Assembly (NCBI GenBank): GCA_034620365.1 | Contig: JAQGEQ010000255.1 | Span: forward strand, 496,001 to 560,000 | Reading direction: 5' to 3' | DNA length: 64,000 bases | Source of the DNA: Pegea sp. RAD2-039 | Lineage: Eukaryota; Chordata; Thaliacea; Salpida; Salpidae | In this document: positions 20,514-34,205 of the stretch, in pieces | Position numbering within the stretch: position 1 is the first letter of the stretch | How the letters are laid out: each line of letters opens with the position of its first letter | Notes under the pieces: model-generated | What the model saw: the letters and a program-made list of their open reading frames with translations, nothing else | Told to the model about the DNA's origin: nothing | Databases searched by the model: none | Position numbers and translations under genes: made by a program

Positions 20514-21557
20514 CATCAAAGATATAAAATTCAAGATAAATATATAACTTCTCCCTATTATGAGCCACCTGCTTGAAATTGTACCTATTATACACCAAAA
20601 TATCTCTTTTAAAGTTTCAAGTTTATTTTTTGAGTTCCATAAGTTTCAAGGTATAAACAAATAATTGTACATTCGGTCATATTAGTTTAGGTACTTAAGA
20701 AAATTGCTGCCTTGCTCATAATCTTTATGTTTAATCTGTGAGTAGTTTTAAAGGTTCATGATTAAAAACTGACCTCAACCACTTTTAAAATATCTATCGT
20801 ATCGTGAGATTACATTATTGGTGCTACTTTAATTTTCAGAGCTAAGCTATCTAGCGTCAAAACCAAAAGTATCAGAAAGTGCAAGTTTTTTCTATCGATT
20901 GAATTTATAAAATGAGCTACAAGTGTTCACTCAAAACTGTATTTAATGATGAAATCTCACATGGTTGCAAAAACAAAAATGATCCAAAAATATATAATGA
21001 TCAAGTAGAATTGTTGAAAGAGTTAGATATACATATTCTCAATTGTTAAAAATTAACAGCAGATTACGCAGCATAGAGCGTCGTCATCTTTGGTGATTCA
21101 ATCTGTAATCGGTACTGTAAGAAAAGAAGAAAGCTCAACAAAGATACACAATCATCTAACAATCTTAATAATATCCATTAAAATTGCTGCTGGTTGTACT
21201 TTTCGCCCAAAGTCTTGATTAATTACCATAAAACCGTGATTCAGGAATTAAATTTACTTTCGGTCGCTATTTCGTGGTTTATCTTTTGCAAACACTTCGT
21301 TTTCTTTTATGTTCATTCTTTTACATTGAACCCTCAAATCACTGCAAATATTTTAACTTAATCTTTGCTTCTGATTTTTCTGATATCGTTTTCTCTAACT
21401 GCTTTTATTTACAAAATTATTTAAAAGTAATTACCTCTGATGCTCTATTGCTTAGCAATTCAGCAGCATTATTGAAGCATCAGTAGCTTTTGATATTTGT
21501 AATTAAAACATATTTATTTATATGTCTCTCTTAAAATGTATGAAATGAGCTTTTGTA

Positions 21558-22536
21558 ATTTGTAAAAATTATTTAAAGACTTTGGCAGCTCAGAATCCGG
21601 CCCACAAAGTCTGAAGTTATAACTTTTTCTCGTAAGCCATCTGCAAATTCTTTAAACCAATACTCCATCAATAGATTTATTATTCAACGAGTAACTTCGG
21701 TCCTAGACTTTGGCATTACTCTATCATCTGACTTTAAATGGCGCAATTATGTTTCCAAAATCTTTGGAAAATCAATCAACATGTTTTCCTTATTATAAAG
21801 ACCTTTAATTCTAAGAACCAATGCTTTTTTATCAACCTTTTTAAATTGTACGTATGTCCAATTCTTGAATACAATGTCAGTGCATGGATTCCATATCAAG
21901 TTAATGATATAAAAAAAATCGAATCTGTTCAGGCCACATTTACAAGATTAGTAGGAAACTTAATATTAAATATGATAGTTATAAACATCGTCTCAGTCTC
22001 TTCAATTTAGATATTTTGGAAATTCGACGGATTAAATACGACTTAATTCTTATTTTTAAAATTATCCACAATTTAATTGACCTTCAGTATGATGATTTCT
22101 TTTCTATTAGTCCTACCTTCAAGTTATATCAGCTCAGACGACACACATTACATCTTAATAAGCCTATATCACCTAGTACATTGGTCAAAGCAAATTTTTT
22201 CTCATACCGTACAATTAATACATGGAACCAGCTGCCATCAGATATTGCCATGTCAAAGTCACTCGCGTTGTTCAAGCAGAAGTTGAACCGTTATAATATT
22301 GTCAACATTTTCATTTCTAAACTGTGATTTTTTTCTTTCTTATATTATTAACATTCCATGTAATTGTTCGCTGTTATATGCTTTGAGGGCTATCGAAATA
22401 CCATGTGTTACATCATTTACTTTCTATATTTCTAACTAAATAGATGTTATTTGTGAGAATGTGTGCTAGCGAGAGGTGCTCTCTTCAGGTACCCTCCTGT
22501 GCATTTATTGAAATAATTAAATAAATAAATGAATTT
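21558..22536 (+). mobile_element. LINE 3' fragment, unit U2
   Basis: Same insertion as in U1, at the same place in the unit. The frame is split by a 1-bp loss near 21780 and a 4-bp loss near 21951; the terminal part from LEIRRIKYDLI to FKQKLNRYN reads through as one 103-codon frame (22016-22327). The 3' hairpin is intact and the tail is AAATAAATAAATG. Confidence 0.85.
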
Positions 22537-22916
22537 GTATTCAAGCAATGGTTAACAGTTATTTACAAAACCAAATATGAAACGCACTAGTCATAGTTTT
22601 CACAAATTAGTTTTATTTCTATTAATAATATAATTGTGGAATTTTTACAAGCATTTTGGTATTAAAAGTGAATTCAAATAGTGTTTTTATAATAAAAGAA
22701 GTGATGCGAATCATTTTAGAAATTTTTTACAACAGAATTTATTGTTTTATGTAAAATATATTTTCATTTTATGTAAAATGGTTGATTAGTATTTTGAAAA
22801 ATTCACGACAAAGTTCAATATTCATTAAAAAATAAAACTTCTAATTCTTGCGGTTTCTTTTATAAATTTAATAATATTTGATTCAATAAGCGATATGCGC
22901 GACAAATTACTAACAG

Positions 22917-22997
22917 TGTGTTACTTAAAATCCAATCAAAATAATGAAAAACAGAATGCCACGTCATCTAGGTGACGTCACTGTCGTTCCAGATCAC
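22917..22997 (+). promoter_or_regulatory. CCAAT box plus CRE, unit U2
   Basis: Same island; perfect TGACGTCA at 22973-22980. In this unit the downstream exon train has been deleted, so the site no longer has its former target. Confidence 0.42.
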
Positions 22998-25368
22998 TAA
23001 TTTTCAACTTTCGCTCGTAGTCTTGCTTTGCAGGGTGTATATCGCGATTTCAAACAACTGCGGGACTCGATCATCACGTCATCATCATTTGAAGAACAAT
23101 AAACAACAAACAAAGTATCTGAAGATCCAGTTAGATTGTGTGTCATCAGCTCTTCAAATCATCGATCGTCTTTAATGGATACGTAGATAAGATCAAGTTA
23201 TGATCTTAATAATGTATTCTTGTGATCTTATCATAAAATGAAGGAACAACAACAAGAATCTGGTTCTTTTCTTCCACTGTCACTAACATCAGATATTTAG
23301 ATCTTGTATAAGTAGATATTTTCACTATCCGGCATCCTTCCATATCTAGCTGATTTATTCAAGTGTTCCCTATTTAAAGGAGGCATGAGATCAAGATTAA
23401 AGATGAAGACTACAAGATAAAGTCTTTCAGATAATGTCGTTACGTTTCTATGGTTACCTACAAAGCTCGGTGAAAAAACTCATCAACCAAAAACTAGTTA
23501 AATTAAAAATTAAAAACTTTGATTATTGATATTATGAATTATATTAATAAATGATATGATATAAGTAAAGTTAATCAAACATTTCAATTTAATTTGAAGA
23601 AAAATGAAATCAATACAAGAGACATAGATAAAATTATTAAAAACTTTTAATATGAAATTGAAAGAAATTATTTTCAAAAAATCATTTGGATTTGTAAACT
23701 ATTTTTTCATATACAGTTTAAATAAATGATAGTATTAGATAGTACTTTTAATGTTGACGATACAATAACTTTCTTTGCTGTTAACGTTGATTTGGCTAAA
23801 GTAAGTGATGACTTGGCAACTTGAGCCATCAAGATCAATGTTTGCTTGAAAAATAATTATTTATTGAAATGAAGATATTAATTGAGAAGTTTTTAAAAGT
23901 CAAGCTGCAAAAACGGCGTTTTTGAAATTCACGTGGTTTTTGATGATGTGTTGAAACCATACCGCAGTTCATGATTATATTTTTATCTAACCTTCCTGCA
24001 ATGTTATAAAAACTTTATTCTTTTTATGTAGAAAGATAACTAAAATTGGTTTTGTTAATAGCAAAATAGATTCACAAAATTGTTATTTGTTTAGTATATA
24101 GATAACTTAGCAAAATTTTATAAACTATTTGTTTTTTCAGTTGAAGATGAATTAAAAAGATTCACAATGAAATCTATATTCTATTTAATCTCCTTAATTA
24201 TCATTTACTGAAAGAATTGCAAAAATATTTTAGAAAAAGTTAAATGTTTAATACCTTTAATTGAATTGAATTTTAAATGTTAGTTTTAATAAAAATGATT
24301 TTCAAATTACCAATTTTAAGATATGTTTCATAACATACAACTTTTTGAAGTTCTCATTATCAGGCATTCTTTATTAATCTTTTTGTAAAAGTTTGATGAT
24401 AGCTTAAATGGAAAGCTTTAATGAAATATAGTTTTCTGAAATCACTGCAATCTTGCAATTTCATAAAAGAGTTTTATTTGCTTATAACCATTTTTGTAGC
24501 TGCTTACCGTTTGTTTTCACGTGACAATTTATTTTTTGATTATTATCTGAAGATCGAACTTTAAATCTCTTCAAAATCAAGGTTAACATTTAGTAAACTT
24601 TAAAAAAGATTTTAATAATTTGAAAAAGTTTTACTAAAACAAATTCAGTGTTACTAAACTAATAAGGAAATTTTCTTTTAGAACTGCAAGTTTTTTATTA
24701 TGTTGAAATGTCTTTTATTTTATTTCTTTTATTTTTTATTGTATTTTTATCCATACTTATGATATCATTAAATTTTCATGAAAACTTATTTATGAATTAT
24801 TTTGATGTTCAAATTTATCTAATAAGTTTTATGTGCAATTAAATTTATATGTCTTATAGAGAAGTAAAGGTATTTAAGGATTTTTGTAGCTTATAAATAA
24901 AAGGTTTTAAAGTATATTTTAACAGAATTATTTCTCCATCACAACAGAAATTTTGAATTTTATAATTTACTTGATAAGTGGTTCATAAGAGTGGAATTTT
25001 TTATATTTTTGTTTATTTTCTTTATTCACATAAATAATATTGAAGTACTCTCTTAAAATTTTTAAAATAATTAATTAAATAAATATGTTTTATATTATAA
25101 AGTTATATAGCATTAGATTAAAATAATTTTCCTTTACATAACAGTTGACTTATTATATTTAAACTAATTCTTTTTGTCTAGATATTTCATCAATTTATTT
25201 ATAATTTTTGTATTTGGTAACTTCTTTTTCTAGCCCTAAGAAACTGTTTTTTATCTGAATGTAAGAAATACTCTAACTGACAGCAAATTATAGATTTGGT
25301 TTTATATTTCATATTGTTGGATGTCATTTTAACTAAATTTAAAATAAGGCATTTGAAATCAGCAAATA

Positions 25369-25381
25369 ATTAATTAATTAA
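25369..25381. other. Deletion junction in U2
   Basis: Sequence matching U1 up to about 13141 joins sequence matching U1 from about 17917. Between them is a run of TTAA-type repeats (ATTAATTAATTA) present in neither parent position. Confidence 0.75.
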
Positions 25382-26153
25382 TATAAAATCTTGCAACTAT
25401 TTATGATTTAGAAAACTTTTAGGAAAACTCAAAGGTTGAAATTAAATCTCTAAAAGTTGCATTGGTAGCTTCCTGGTATTTTTCACTTTTTTATTTGGAA
25501 AAAAATATGTAAGTTTTTACTGTGATTACTTTAACAGGTAAAGTCGCTCAGCATTTTGAAGATTTAAAGTATGATTAATATCTCGAGTTTTTGTAAAAAA
25601 TGATTACTAGTTGATATCATATATAATAAAAAATTTTTATGATTTCATTTCATAATCTTTTGACTTCACTAGGGTATGGTCGACTTTAGACTTAAGCTTT
25701 TTTACAATAAGTTTGCATTTTTTGACTTTGAAATTTTCAGTTTTACTTTTTTATAGTTACTTATTTAAATCAGGGAATAGCTTAAAATAGAAGTAGAATC
25801 TGCAATTATCTAACCTATAAGATATTTGAAGTACTATTTGAATTTTTTAGATTTTCAGGAATATTTGTAGGACTTTTGACAGTTTAATTTCTTACCAGAA
25901 GCTTGAAGAAACTTTTGAATCATGGTGAAACCCGAAGTTCAGCAAAAAAGTAACTAATTTTTAATATTTTATTTTTAAATATCCGTTTTTTATTTTACTA
26001 AACCTTTTTATAATATGTTTTAGTGGTAAATTCAAATTTCACGATAATTTGAGACAAAATTAAGACTTTAGTATCTAGGACACAATGTTTATTGTATAAT
26101 TATGAAAATGTGTCCAAATAATTTAAAAAAAATGAAATTGTTAAACTTATAAA

Positions 26154-26801
26154 TTAATATGTCAAATATATCCTTTTTGAAAAGAAACATGTTGCAGAAT
26201 TTTGCCTGGATTCAATCTCATCTAATGAGAACAAACATGGATACAACTTATTCTCATTGTAAGGAAGAACAACTTTTTGTACTGATCTGAGATCAAGATT
26301 TTTGAGTTCGGGGATAGTAGGGACTTGATTATTTGCAATTTGAGGAGCAAGTGACGCTTTAAATTGGATCGGTTGATCTACATCACTTTCACTGTTACAT
26401 CCAACTTGAAGATATTCATTTTCCTTTTTTCTTCTCTTCTTTGGATTTGGTTCTTGAGAAGCTGTCACTGCTCGACTGACGACGTTGGTTGGGTTGATCA
26501 GTTTGGTTTTTTCTTCATTTGGTGTTGATTGCTAAAAAAGTAAAAAAAATAAAAGTTTGTAATAACGAATGTTGAAAATCGAATTTTGAATTTGACTTAC
26601 TTTAGGGGATTTACCCGAATGTGATTCAAATAAAGTCTCATAGCCAGAGTTCTTAGATCGAAGTTTGACCGGCAGTTGATGTTTTTTAGTGTTTCTAAAC
26701 TTCATTGTTGATCAAGCAGCAAAAGACATTATTGGGTTAGAGGAGCTCAGAGACAATAAAGCATCGATCGCGTCGCATTCTTTTTCATTTAGATGAAACA
26801 T
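26154..26801 (-). pseudogene. Two-exon gene remnant, unit U2 (frame kept across the intron)
   Basis: ATG at 26801; exon 1 26801-26601, intron 26600-26532 (69 bp), exon 2 from 26531. This is the only copy with six A's early in exon 2, so phase-0 reading continues without a break from QSTPNEEKTKLIN through PNPKKRRKKENEYLQVGCN and ALAPQIA-type sequence to SVQKVVLPYNENKLYPC. It is broken elsewhere: Ser30 is TGA in exon 1, and a 1-bp loss at the end replaces DED-stop with an extension of about 20 residues (IESRQNSATCFF...). U2 is therefore the best guide to the ancestral exon 2. Confidence 0.52.
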
Positions 26802-26811
26802 GTTGCTGCTT

Positions 26812-26869
26812 CACGTGTTTGTTTTAAAGTATGTAGGTAATGTCTACTAAAAAGAAAATCATGACGTCA
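26812..26869 (-). promoter_or_regulatory. E-box and CRE upstream of the minus-strand gene, unit U2
   Basis: Same arrangement; TGACGTCA at 26862-26869. Confidence 0.43.
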
Positions 26870-27502
26870 TACATCGAAAGTAGAAGCGAGAACAAATCCA
26901 AATTACAACCAGCCTCATAAACATGAAGCAATCATGCTTCAGTTACGCGCAAAACATTTGTTAAGATCACTTAAGCACGTTGAAACAATATTTTTATTAT
27001 GTAAAAAAAATTACTTTTAATCTAAAAATGCATTCTCTTAGATAGATACTCAAAAGCAAACTTAAATTTTCTGTTGATTTAAATAGTAAAACAAGAATAT
27101 TACTTAAAACATAACAAGTAAAAACAGTAGCAGCCAATTTTAGCTAACTTCACTCACTCTTTTTCAACAGTATTAAATATTCAAAAAGTTATTTAGTCTG
27201 TTATAAGCAAAAAGATAACATACACAACCTTACATTCAGAAAACCTAATACTGTGCTATAGCTTAAACTACAGATACTATTTTCTTATAATAAACTTCAA
27301 GTTGTTTCAAAAGTTATTTAAAGATAACTGTTTAGACTTAAATTATTTGTGTTCATATAAACAAATAATATTTTAAATATTGTTTTACAGAATGTCACAA
27401 ATATTTCTATTATACATTTTTGGTACTGATTATTTAGTATTATCGTTTTGTATCTGTTACATTTGCTATATATAAAATGAAGTATTAATAAATGCTATAA
27501 TT

Positions 27503-27709
27503 TCATGTCAATGTTGCATTTAATATTTGTTTATTAACTTCTTCAGTATTAAAGTGTACATGATTCTTATACCTTCTATTCAAATGTTTTAATAAATTTT
27601 CACTAATGTTTGCCCTTGTGTATGTAAACATTTGTCCACTTATTATCATGAATTCTGTAAAAAGATGATTGATACTTCTGTTTTTGTATTGTATAATTTT
27701 TTGCGTCAA
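27503..27709 (-). CDS. 68-codon minus frame (unit U2), NRSINHLFTEFMIISGQMF
   Basis: Open frame starting at TTG (first ATG is 20 codons in, at MIISGQ) to TGA 27503-27505. It reads NRSINHLFTEFMIISGQMF, TYTRANISEN, LKHLNRRYKNHVHFN and TEEVNKQILN. The mixed composition is more protein-like than the background, and it lies head to head, about 100 bp away, with the C-x2-C frame on the other strand. No ATG start and no domain recognised; could be an exon. Confidence 0.3.
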   Translation of the reverse strand: MTQKIIQYKNRSINHLFTEFMIISGQMFTYTRANISENLLKHLNRRYKNHVHFNTEEVNKQILNATLT

Positions 27710-27809
27710 ATGGTTTCTATATGTCTATGTAACAAATAAAAACAAAAAAAACATTCTATTTTTTTAAGAACTAGTAAGAGTTTTTATTATTGAAACTATT
27801 GTACTAACA

Positions 27810-27977
27810 ATGCAAAATCTTTATTGCAAAGTTTGTAAAAAATATAAGCTTGGAAATTGTATAAACTTTATGCCTACAAATTATCGTTTATTAAATAAAG
27901 ATATAACACGTGCAGAAAAACTTTCAGTTTGTTGTGTTTGCTGCTCAGAAATACTACCCAGCAACTTAAAACAGTAG
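27810..27977 (+). CDS. 55-residue C-x2-C frame, unit U2
   Basis: MQNLYCKVCKKYKLGNC start, same length and stop as U1; all six main cysteines kept. Confidence 0.35.
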   Translation: MQNLYCKVCKKYKLGNCINFMPTNYRLLNKDITRAEKLSVCCVCCSEILPSNLKQ

Positions 27978-29020
27978 CATCAAAGATATAAAATTCAAGA
28001 TGAATATATAACTTCTCCCTATTATAAGCCACCTGCTTGAAATTGTACCTATTATACACCAAAATATCTCTTTTAAAGTTTCAAGTTTATTTTTTGAGTT
28101 CCATAAGTTTCAAGGTATAAACAAATAATTGTACATTCGGTCATACTAGTTTAGGAACTTAAGAAAATTGCTGCCTTGCTCATAATCTTTGTATTTAATC
28201 TGTGAGTAGTTTTAAAGTTTCATGATTAAAAACTGACCTCAACCACTTTTAAAATATCTATCGTATCGTGAGATTAGATTATTGGTGCTACTTTAATTTT
28301 CAGAGCTAAGCTATCTAGCGTCAAAACCAAAAGTATCAGAAAGTGCAAGTTTTTTCTATTGATTGAATTTATAAAATGAGCTACAAGTGTTCACTCAAAT
28401 CTGTATTTAATGATGAAATCTCACATGGTTGCAAAACCAAAAATGGCCAAAAATATATAATGACCAAGTAGAATTGTTGAAAGAGTTAGATATACATATT
28501 CTCAATTGTTAAAACTAACAGCAGATTACGCAGCATAGAGCGTCGTCATCTTTGGTGATTCAATCTGTAATCGGCAATGTAAGAAAAGAAGAAAGCTCAA
28601 CAAAGATACACAATCATCTAACAATCTTAATCATATCCATTAAAATTGCTGCTGGTTGTACTTTTCGCCCAAAGTCTTGATTATTTACCATAAAACCGTG
28701 ATTCAGAAATTAAATTTACTTTCGGTCGCTATTTCGTGGTTTATCTTTTGCAAATACTTCTTTTACTTTTATGTTCTTTCTTTTACATTGAACCCTCAAA
28801 TCACTGCAAATATTTTAACTTAATCTTTGCTTCTGATTTTTCCGATATCGTTTTCTCTAACTGCTTTTATTTACAAAATTATTTAAAAGTAATTACCTCT
28901 GATGCTCTATTGCTTAGCAGTTCAGCAACAATATTGAAACATCAGTAGCTTTTGATATTTGTAATTAAAACATATTTATTTATATGTCTCTCTTATAATG
29001 TATGAAATGAGCTTTTGTAA

Positions 29021-29990
29021 TTTGTAAAAATTATTTAAAGATTTTGGCAGCTCAGAATCCAGCCCACAAAGTCTGAAGTTATAACTTTTTCTCGTAAGCC
29101 AGCTGTAAATTCCTTGAACCAATACTTCATCAATAGATTTATTATTCAACGAGTAACTTTGGTTCTAGACCTTGGCATTACTCTATCACCTGACTTTAAA
29201 TGGCGCAATTATGTTTCCAAAATCTTTGGAAAATCAATCAACATGTTTTCCTTATTATAAAGACCTTTAATTCTAAAAACCAATGCTTTTTTATCAACCT
29301 TTTTAAATTGTACGTACGTCCAATTCTTGAATACAATGTCAGTGCATGGATTCCATATCAAGTTAATGATATCAAAAAAATCGAATCTGTTCAGGCCACA
29401 TTTACGAGATTAGTAGGAAACTTAATATTAAATATGATAGTTATAAACATCGTCTCAGTCTCTTCAATTTAGATATTTTGGAAATTCGACGGATTAAATA
29501 CGACTTAATTCTTATTTTTAAAATTATTCACAATTTAATTGACCTTCAGTATGATGATTTCTTTTCTATTAGTCCTTCCTTCAAGTTATATCAGCTCAGA
29601 CGACACACTTTACATCTTACTAAGCCTATATCACCTGGTACATTGGTCAGAGCAAATTTTTTCTCATACCGTACAATTAATACATGGAACCAGCTGCCAT
29701 CAGATATTGCCATGTCAAAGTCACTCGCATTGTTCAAGCAGAAGTTGAACCGTTATAATATTGTCAACATTGTCATTTCTAAACTGTGATTTTTTACTTT
29801 CTTATATTATTAACATTCCATGTAAATGTTCACTGTCATATGCTTTGAGTGATATCGAAATACCATGTGTTACATCTTTTGCTTTCTATATTTTTGGCTA
29901 AATAGATGTTATTTATGAGAATGTGTGTTAGCGAGAGGTGCTCTCTTCAGGTACCCTCCTTCGTATTTATTGAAATAAATGAATGAATTT
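29021..29990 (+). mobile_element. LINE 3' fragment, unit U3
   Basis: Same insertion. It shares the 1-bp and 4-bp losses with U2, showing common descent of these two copies after insertion. The terminal frame 29478-29789 keeps LRRHTLHL, FFSYRTINTWNQLPSD and SKSLALFKQKL. The tail is shorter (AAATAAATGAATG). Confidence 0.85.
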
Positions 29991-30369
29991 GTATTCTAGC
30001 AATGGTTAACAGTTATTTACAAAACCAAATATGAAACGCACTAGTCATAGTTTTCAAAAATTAGTTTTATTTCTATGAATAATATAATTGTGGAATTTTT
30101 ACAAGCATTTTAGTACAAAAAGTGAATTCAAATAGTGTTTTTATAATAAAAGAAGTGATGCGAATTATTTTCAAAATTTTTACAACAGAATTTGGTGTTT
30201 TATGTAAAATATATTTTCATTTTATGTAAAATGGTTGATTAGTATTTTGAAAAATTCACGACAAAGTTAAATATTCATTAAAATATAAAACTTCTAACTC
30301 TTGAGGTTTCTTTTATAATTTTTATAATATTTAATTTAATAAGCGATATGCGCGACAAATTACTAACAG

Positions 30370-30450
30370 TGTGTTACTTAAAATCCAATCAAAATAATGA
30401 AATGCAGAATGCCACGTCATCCAGGTGACGTCACTGTCGTTCCGGATCAC
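30370..30450 (+). promoter_or_regulatory. CCAAT box plus CRE, unit U3
   Basis: Same island; perfect TGACGTCA at 30426-30433. The exon train follows from 34051. Confidence 0.42.
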
Positions 30451-33400
30451 TAATTTTCAACTTCGCTTGTAGTGTTGCTTCGCGGGTTATACATCGCGAT
30501 TTCAAACAACTGCGGGACTCAATCATCACGTCAGCATCCATTTGAATAACAATAAACAATAAACAAAGTATCTGAAGATCCAGTTAAATTGTGTGTCATC
30601 AGCTCTTCAAATCATCGATCATCCTTAATAGAGTCGTAGATAAGATCAAGTTATGATCTTAATAATGTATTCTGGTGACCTTATCATAAAATGAAGGAAC
30701 AACAACAAGAATCTGGGTCTTTTCTTCCACTGTCACTAACATCCGGTATTTAGATCTTGTATAAGTAGATATTTTCATTATCCGGCATCCTTCCATATCT
30801 AGCTGATTTATTCAAGTGTTCCCTATTTAAAGGAGGCATGAGATCAAGATTAAAGATGAAGACTACAAGATAAAGTCTTTCAGATAATGTCGTTACGTTT
30901 CTATGGTTACCTACAAAGCTCGGTGAAAAAACTCATCAACCAAAAACTTGTTAAATTAAAAATTAAAAACTTTGATTATTGATATTATGAATTATATTAA
31001 TAAATGATATGATATAAGTAAAGTTAATCAAACATTTCAATTTAATTTGAAGAAAAATGAAATCAATACAAGAGACATAGATAAAATTATTAAATACTTT
31101 TAACATGAAATTGAAAGAAATTATTTTAAAAAAATCATTTGGATTTATAAACTATTTTTTTCTATACAGTTTAAATAAATGATAGTATTAGATAGTACTT
31201 TTAATGTTGACTATACAATAACTTTCTTTGCTGTTAATGTTGCTTTGGTTAAAGTAAGTGATGACTTGGCAACTTGAACCATCAAGATCAATGTTTGCTT
31301 GAAAAATAATTATTTATTGAAATGAAGATATTATTTGAGAAGTTTTTAAAAGTCAAGCTACAAAAATGGCGTTTTTGAAATTCACGTGGTTTTTGATGAT
31401 GTGTTGAAACCATACCGCAGTTCATGATTTTATTCTTATCTAACCTTCCTGCAGTGTTATAAAAACTTACATTCTTTTTATGTAGAAAGATAACTAAAAT
31501 TGGTTTTGTTAATAGCAAAATAGATTCACAAAATTGTTATTTGTTTAGTATATAGATAACTTAGCAAAATTTTATAAATTATTTGTTTTTTAGTTGAAGA
31601 TGAATTAAAAAGATTCACAATGAAATCTATATTCTATTTAATCTCCTTAATTATCATTTACAGAAAGAATTGCAAAAATATTTTGGAGAAAGTTAAATGT
31701 TTAATACCTTTAATTGAATTGAATTTTAAATGTTAGTTTTAATAAAAATGATTTCCAAATTGACCAATTTTAAGATATGTTTCATTACATACAACTTTTT
31801 GAAGTTCTCATTATGAGGCATTCTTTATTAATCTTTTTGTAAAAGTTTGATGATGACTTAAATGGAAAGTTTTAATGAAAAATAGTTTTCTGAAATCACT
31901 GCAATCTTGCAATTTCATAAAAGAGTTTTATTTGCTTACAACCATTTTTGTAGCTGCTTACCGTTTGTTTTCACGTGACAATTTATTTTTTGATTATTAT
32001 CTGAAGATCGAACTTTAAATCTCTTCAAAATCAAGGTTAACATTTAGTAAACTTTAAAAAAGATTTTAATAATTGGAAAAAGTTTTATTAAAACAAATTC
32101 AGTGTTAATAAACTAATAGGGAAATTTTCTTTTCGAACTGCAAGTTTTTTATTATTTTGAAATGTCTTTTATTTTATTTCTTTTATTTTTTGTTGTATTT
32201 TTATCCATACTTATGATAGCATTAAAATTTCATGAAAACTTATTTATGAATTATTTTGATGTTCAAATTTATCTAATAAGTTTTATGTACAACTAAATTT
32301 ATATGTCTTATAGAGAAGTAAAGGTATTTAAGGATTTTTGTAGCTTATAAATAAAAGGTTTTAAAGTATATTTTAACAGAATTATTTCTCCATCACAACA
32401 GAAATTTTGAATTTTATAATTTACTTGATAAGTGGTTCATAAGAGTGGAATTTTTTATATTTTTGTTTATTTTCTTTATTCACATAAATAATATTGAACT
32501 ATTCTCATAATATTTAAAAATAATTAATTAAATAAATATGTTTTATATTATAAAGTTATATAGCATTAGATTAAAATAATTTTCCTTTACATAACAGTTG
32601 ACTTATTATACTTAAACTAATTTTTTCTGTCTAAATAATTCATCAATTTATTTATAATTTTTGTATTTGGTAACTTCTTTTTCTAGCCCTAAGAAACTGT
32701 TTTTTATCTGAATGTAAGAAATACTCTAACTGACAGCAAATTATAGATTTGGTTTTATATTTCAGATTGTTGGATGTCATTTTAACTAAATTTAAAATAA
32801 GGCATTTGATATCAGCAAATAGAATGCCAAGATTTTTTAAAGATTAGTTGGAACTTGAATTGTAATATATGACTAAAAACTTTTTACTATTAATTAAATT
32901 ATCAAAGAATATAATCATAATAAAATTATGAAATTTTTTATGTTTAATCTGATTGTTTTTAAACAGCTAAATTTAATCAAAAATTTTAATAAAAATGAGA
33001 TGAACTTCAAACCTTACAAACTTCCTCTGATACTGGATCAAAACATTAAAAGGTTTGTGGTTTTTTATTTAATGTCTAAATATAATTTAGATATTATAAT
33101 ACAATCTTTTTTTAATTACTTAATTTATCTATAAAACAATTAGTTTTTATTTCATTTGTGTGCAATTATATTGTTTTCTGTTCTATATAAAGATTGTATA
33201 TTTTGTTATATTGCAACCATGCATTAAATAATTAAATAAATTATTAATATGGTGTAAGCACAAATATTAATTATAATAATTATGAGACTTCAGAATTACA
33301 TTTAGAATGATTTGTTAATCTACTCTAGTATTTTAAACACATATATATCATAAATTTATAATATAATGTTGTTGAATTATATTCTTATCATATTTAATCA

Positions 33401-34050
33401 TTAACTTTCATCTCAACAATTAACTTTAGATTGTTAAGAAATACTTTTATTAAAAAAGCTAATATAAAAATTAATGAAAATTTTGGTGAAAAAAATCCCA
33501 GAAATTATATTAAGTTTAGAAAATGCGAAAGTTAGTTGTGTGAATTATAAAATTATTTGTCTAAAAATAAGAATAGCTGATATAATCAATCCTTCTATAG
33601 GCTTGATGTATTAATAAATTATAGAACTTTAAATTGACTTAACAGTTAGTTTATATATTTAATTATTTATCAAATCCAACTCTTTCAAACTTAAACCTAA
33701 TAACGCTTTTTAAAAAATAATTAAAATAAATTGATTGAAACTTAATTATAATCAATTATCAGATGTGTGGTATTACTTAAAGAAAACCTTCTCCATTAGA
33801 GGAAAGCAACTGCTCAAGCATTTGATAGATTATAGAAGAAAAAGGATTCTAATCATTGATTATATGAAGTCAACCTCTGTGCATCTTGTAAGAATCAAAA
33901 CACAATAATTTATAGCAAAATTGTTTTATTTGCACTAAGTAACTACAGTTAAGAGAATCAAATTATACTTCAGGTAAAGTTGTTGTTACTCATATTTGTG
34001 ACCTTTATTAAAAGTTATTGGTTGAGTTTTCAATAAGACATTTTGTGCAG

Positions 34051-34205
34051 GGTGTTCAGAAGTGTTGGGAGACTCATCTTACTAGTACATTGACTTTTAC
34101 GTTTTTATCAACCAACAAGACATCGTTACAAATAACATTTCTTTAAAACAACCTTGGTGTCCATGGTTAAAGATGCTGAATATTCTTCTTGTTCTGCCAT
34201 TTTGA
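34051..34205 (+). pseudogene. Exon-like segment 1, unit U3
   Basis: Same segment after a TTGTGCAG acceptor. A 1-bp loss relative to U1 (TGTTGGGAGAC for TGTTGGAGAGAC) breaks the frame near its start; the rest (FYVFINQQDIVTNN, LKQPWCPWLKMLN) is kept. Confidence 0.33.

Larger units (their letters stand above)
8350..20572 (+). repeat. Tandem unit U1, full length (12,223 bp)
   Basis: First copy of the array. Order of parts: spacer, LINE fragment (9332-10310), CRE island (10690-10943), spacer, + strand exon train (14370-17424), spacer, minus-strand two-exon gene remnant (18751-19339), small divergent frames (about 20040-20513). Its length is within 2 bp of U3, so both are taken as the ancestral form. 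It shares with U6, against the others, several LINE and island variants (for example the tatata stretch near 9729, a 1-bp loss near 9860, and the words tcagaatcc and tcgcaattt in the island). Confidence 0.93.
20573..28036 (+). repeat. Tandem unit U2 with one large internal deletion (7,464 bp)
   Basis: Same unit as U1, but about 4.77 kb is missing at 25369-25381. The loss removes the end of the first spacer, the whole + strand exon train and part of the second spacer. The LINE fragment, CRE island, minus-strand gene remnant and both small frames remain. U2 shares with U3 a 4-bp loss in the LINE coding frame (near 21951 and 29411) and other substitutions, so U2 and U3 are closest relatives over that part. 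Confidence 0.92.

Noticed and set aside
20410-20598. 62-codon minus frame at the end of each unit
   Set aside because: Antisense to the C-x2-C frame and crosses the unit border; hydrophobic A+T-rich composition.
22077-22286. Extra 69-codon frame inside the U2 LINE fragment (also in U3 and parts of U1, U5, U6)
   Set aside because: Out-of-frame shadow of the LINE reverse transcriptase tail.
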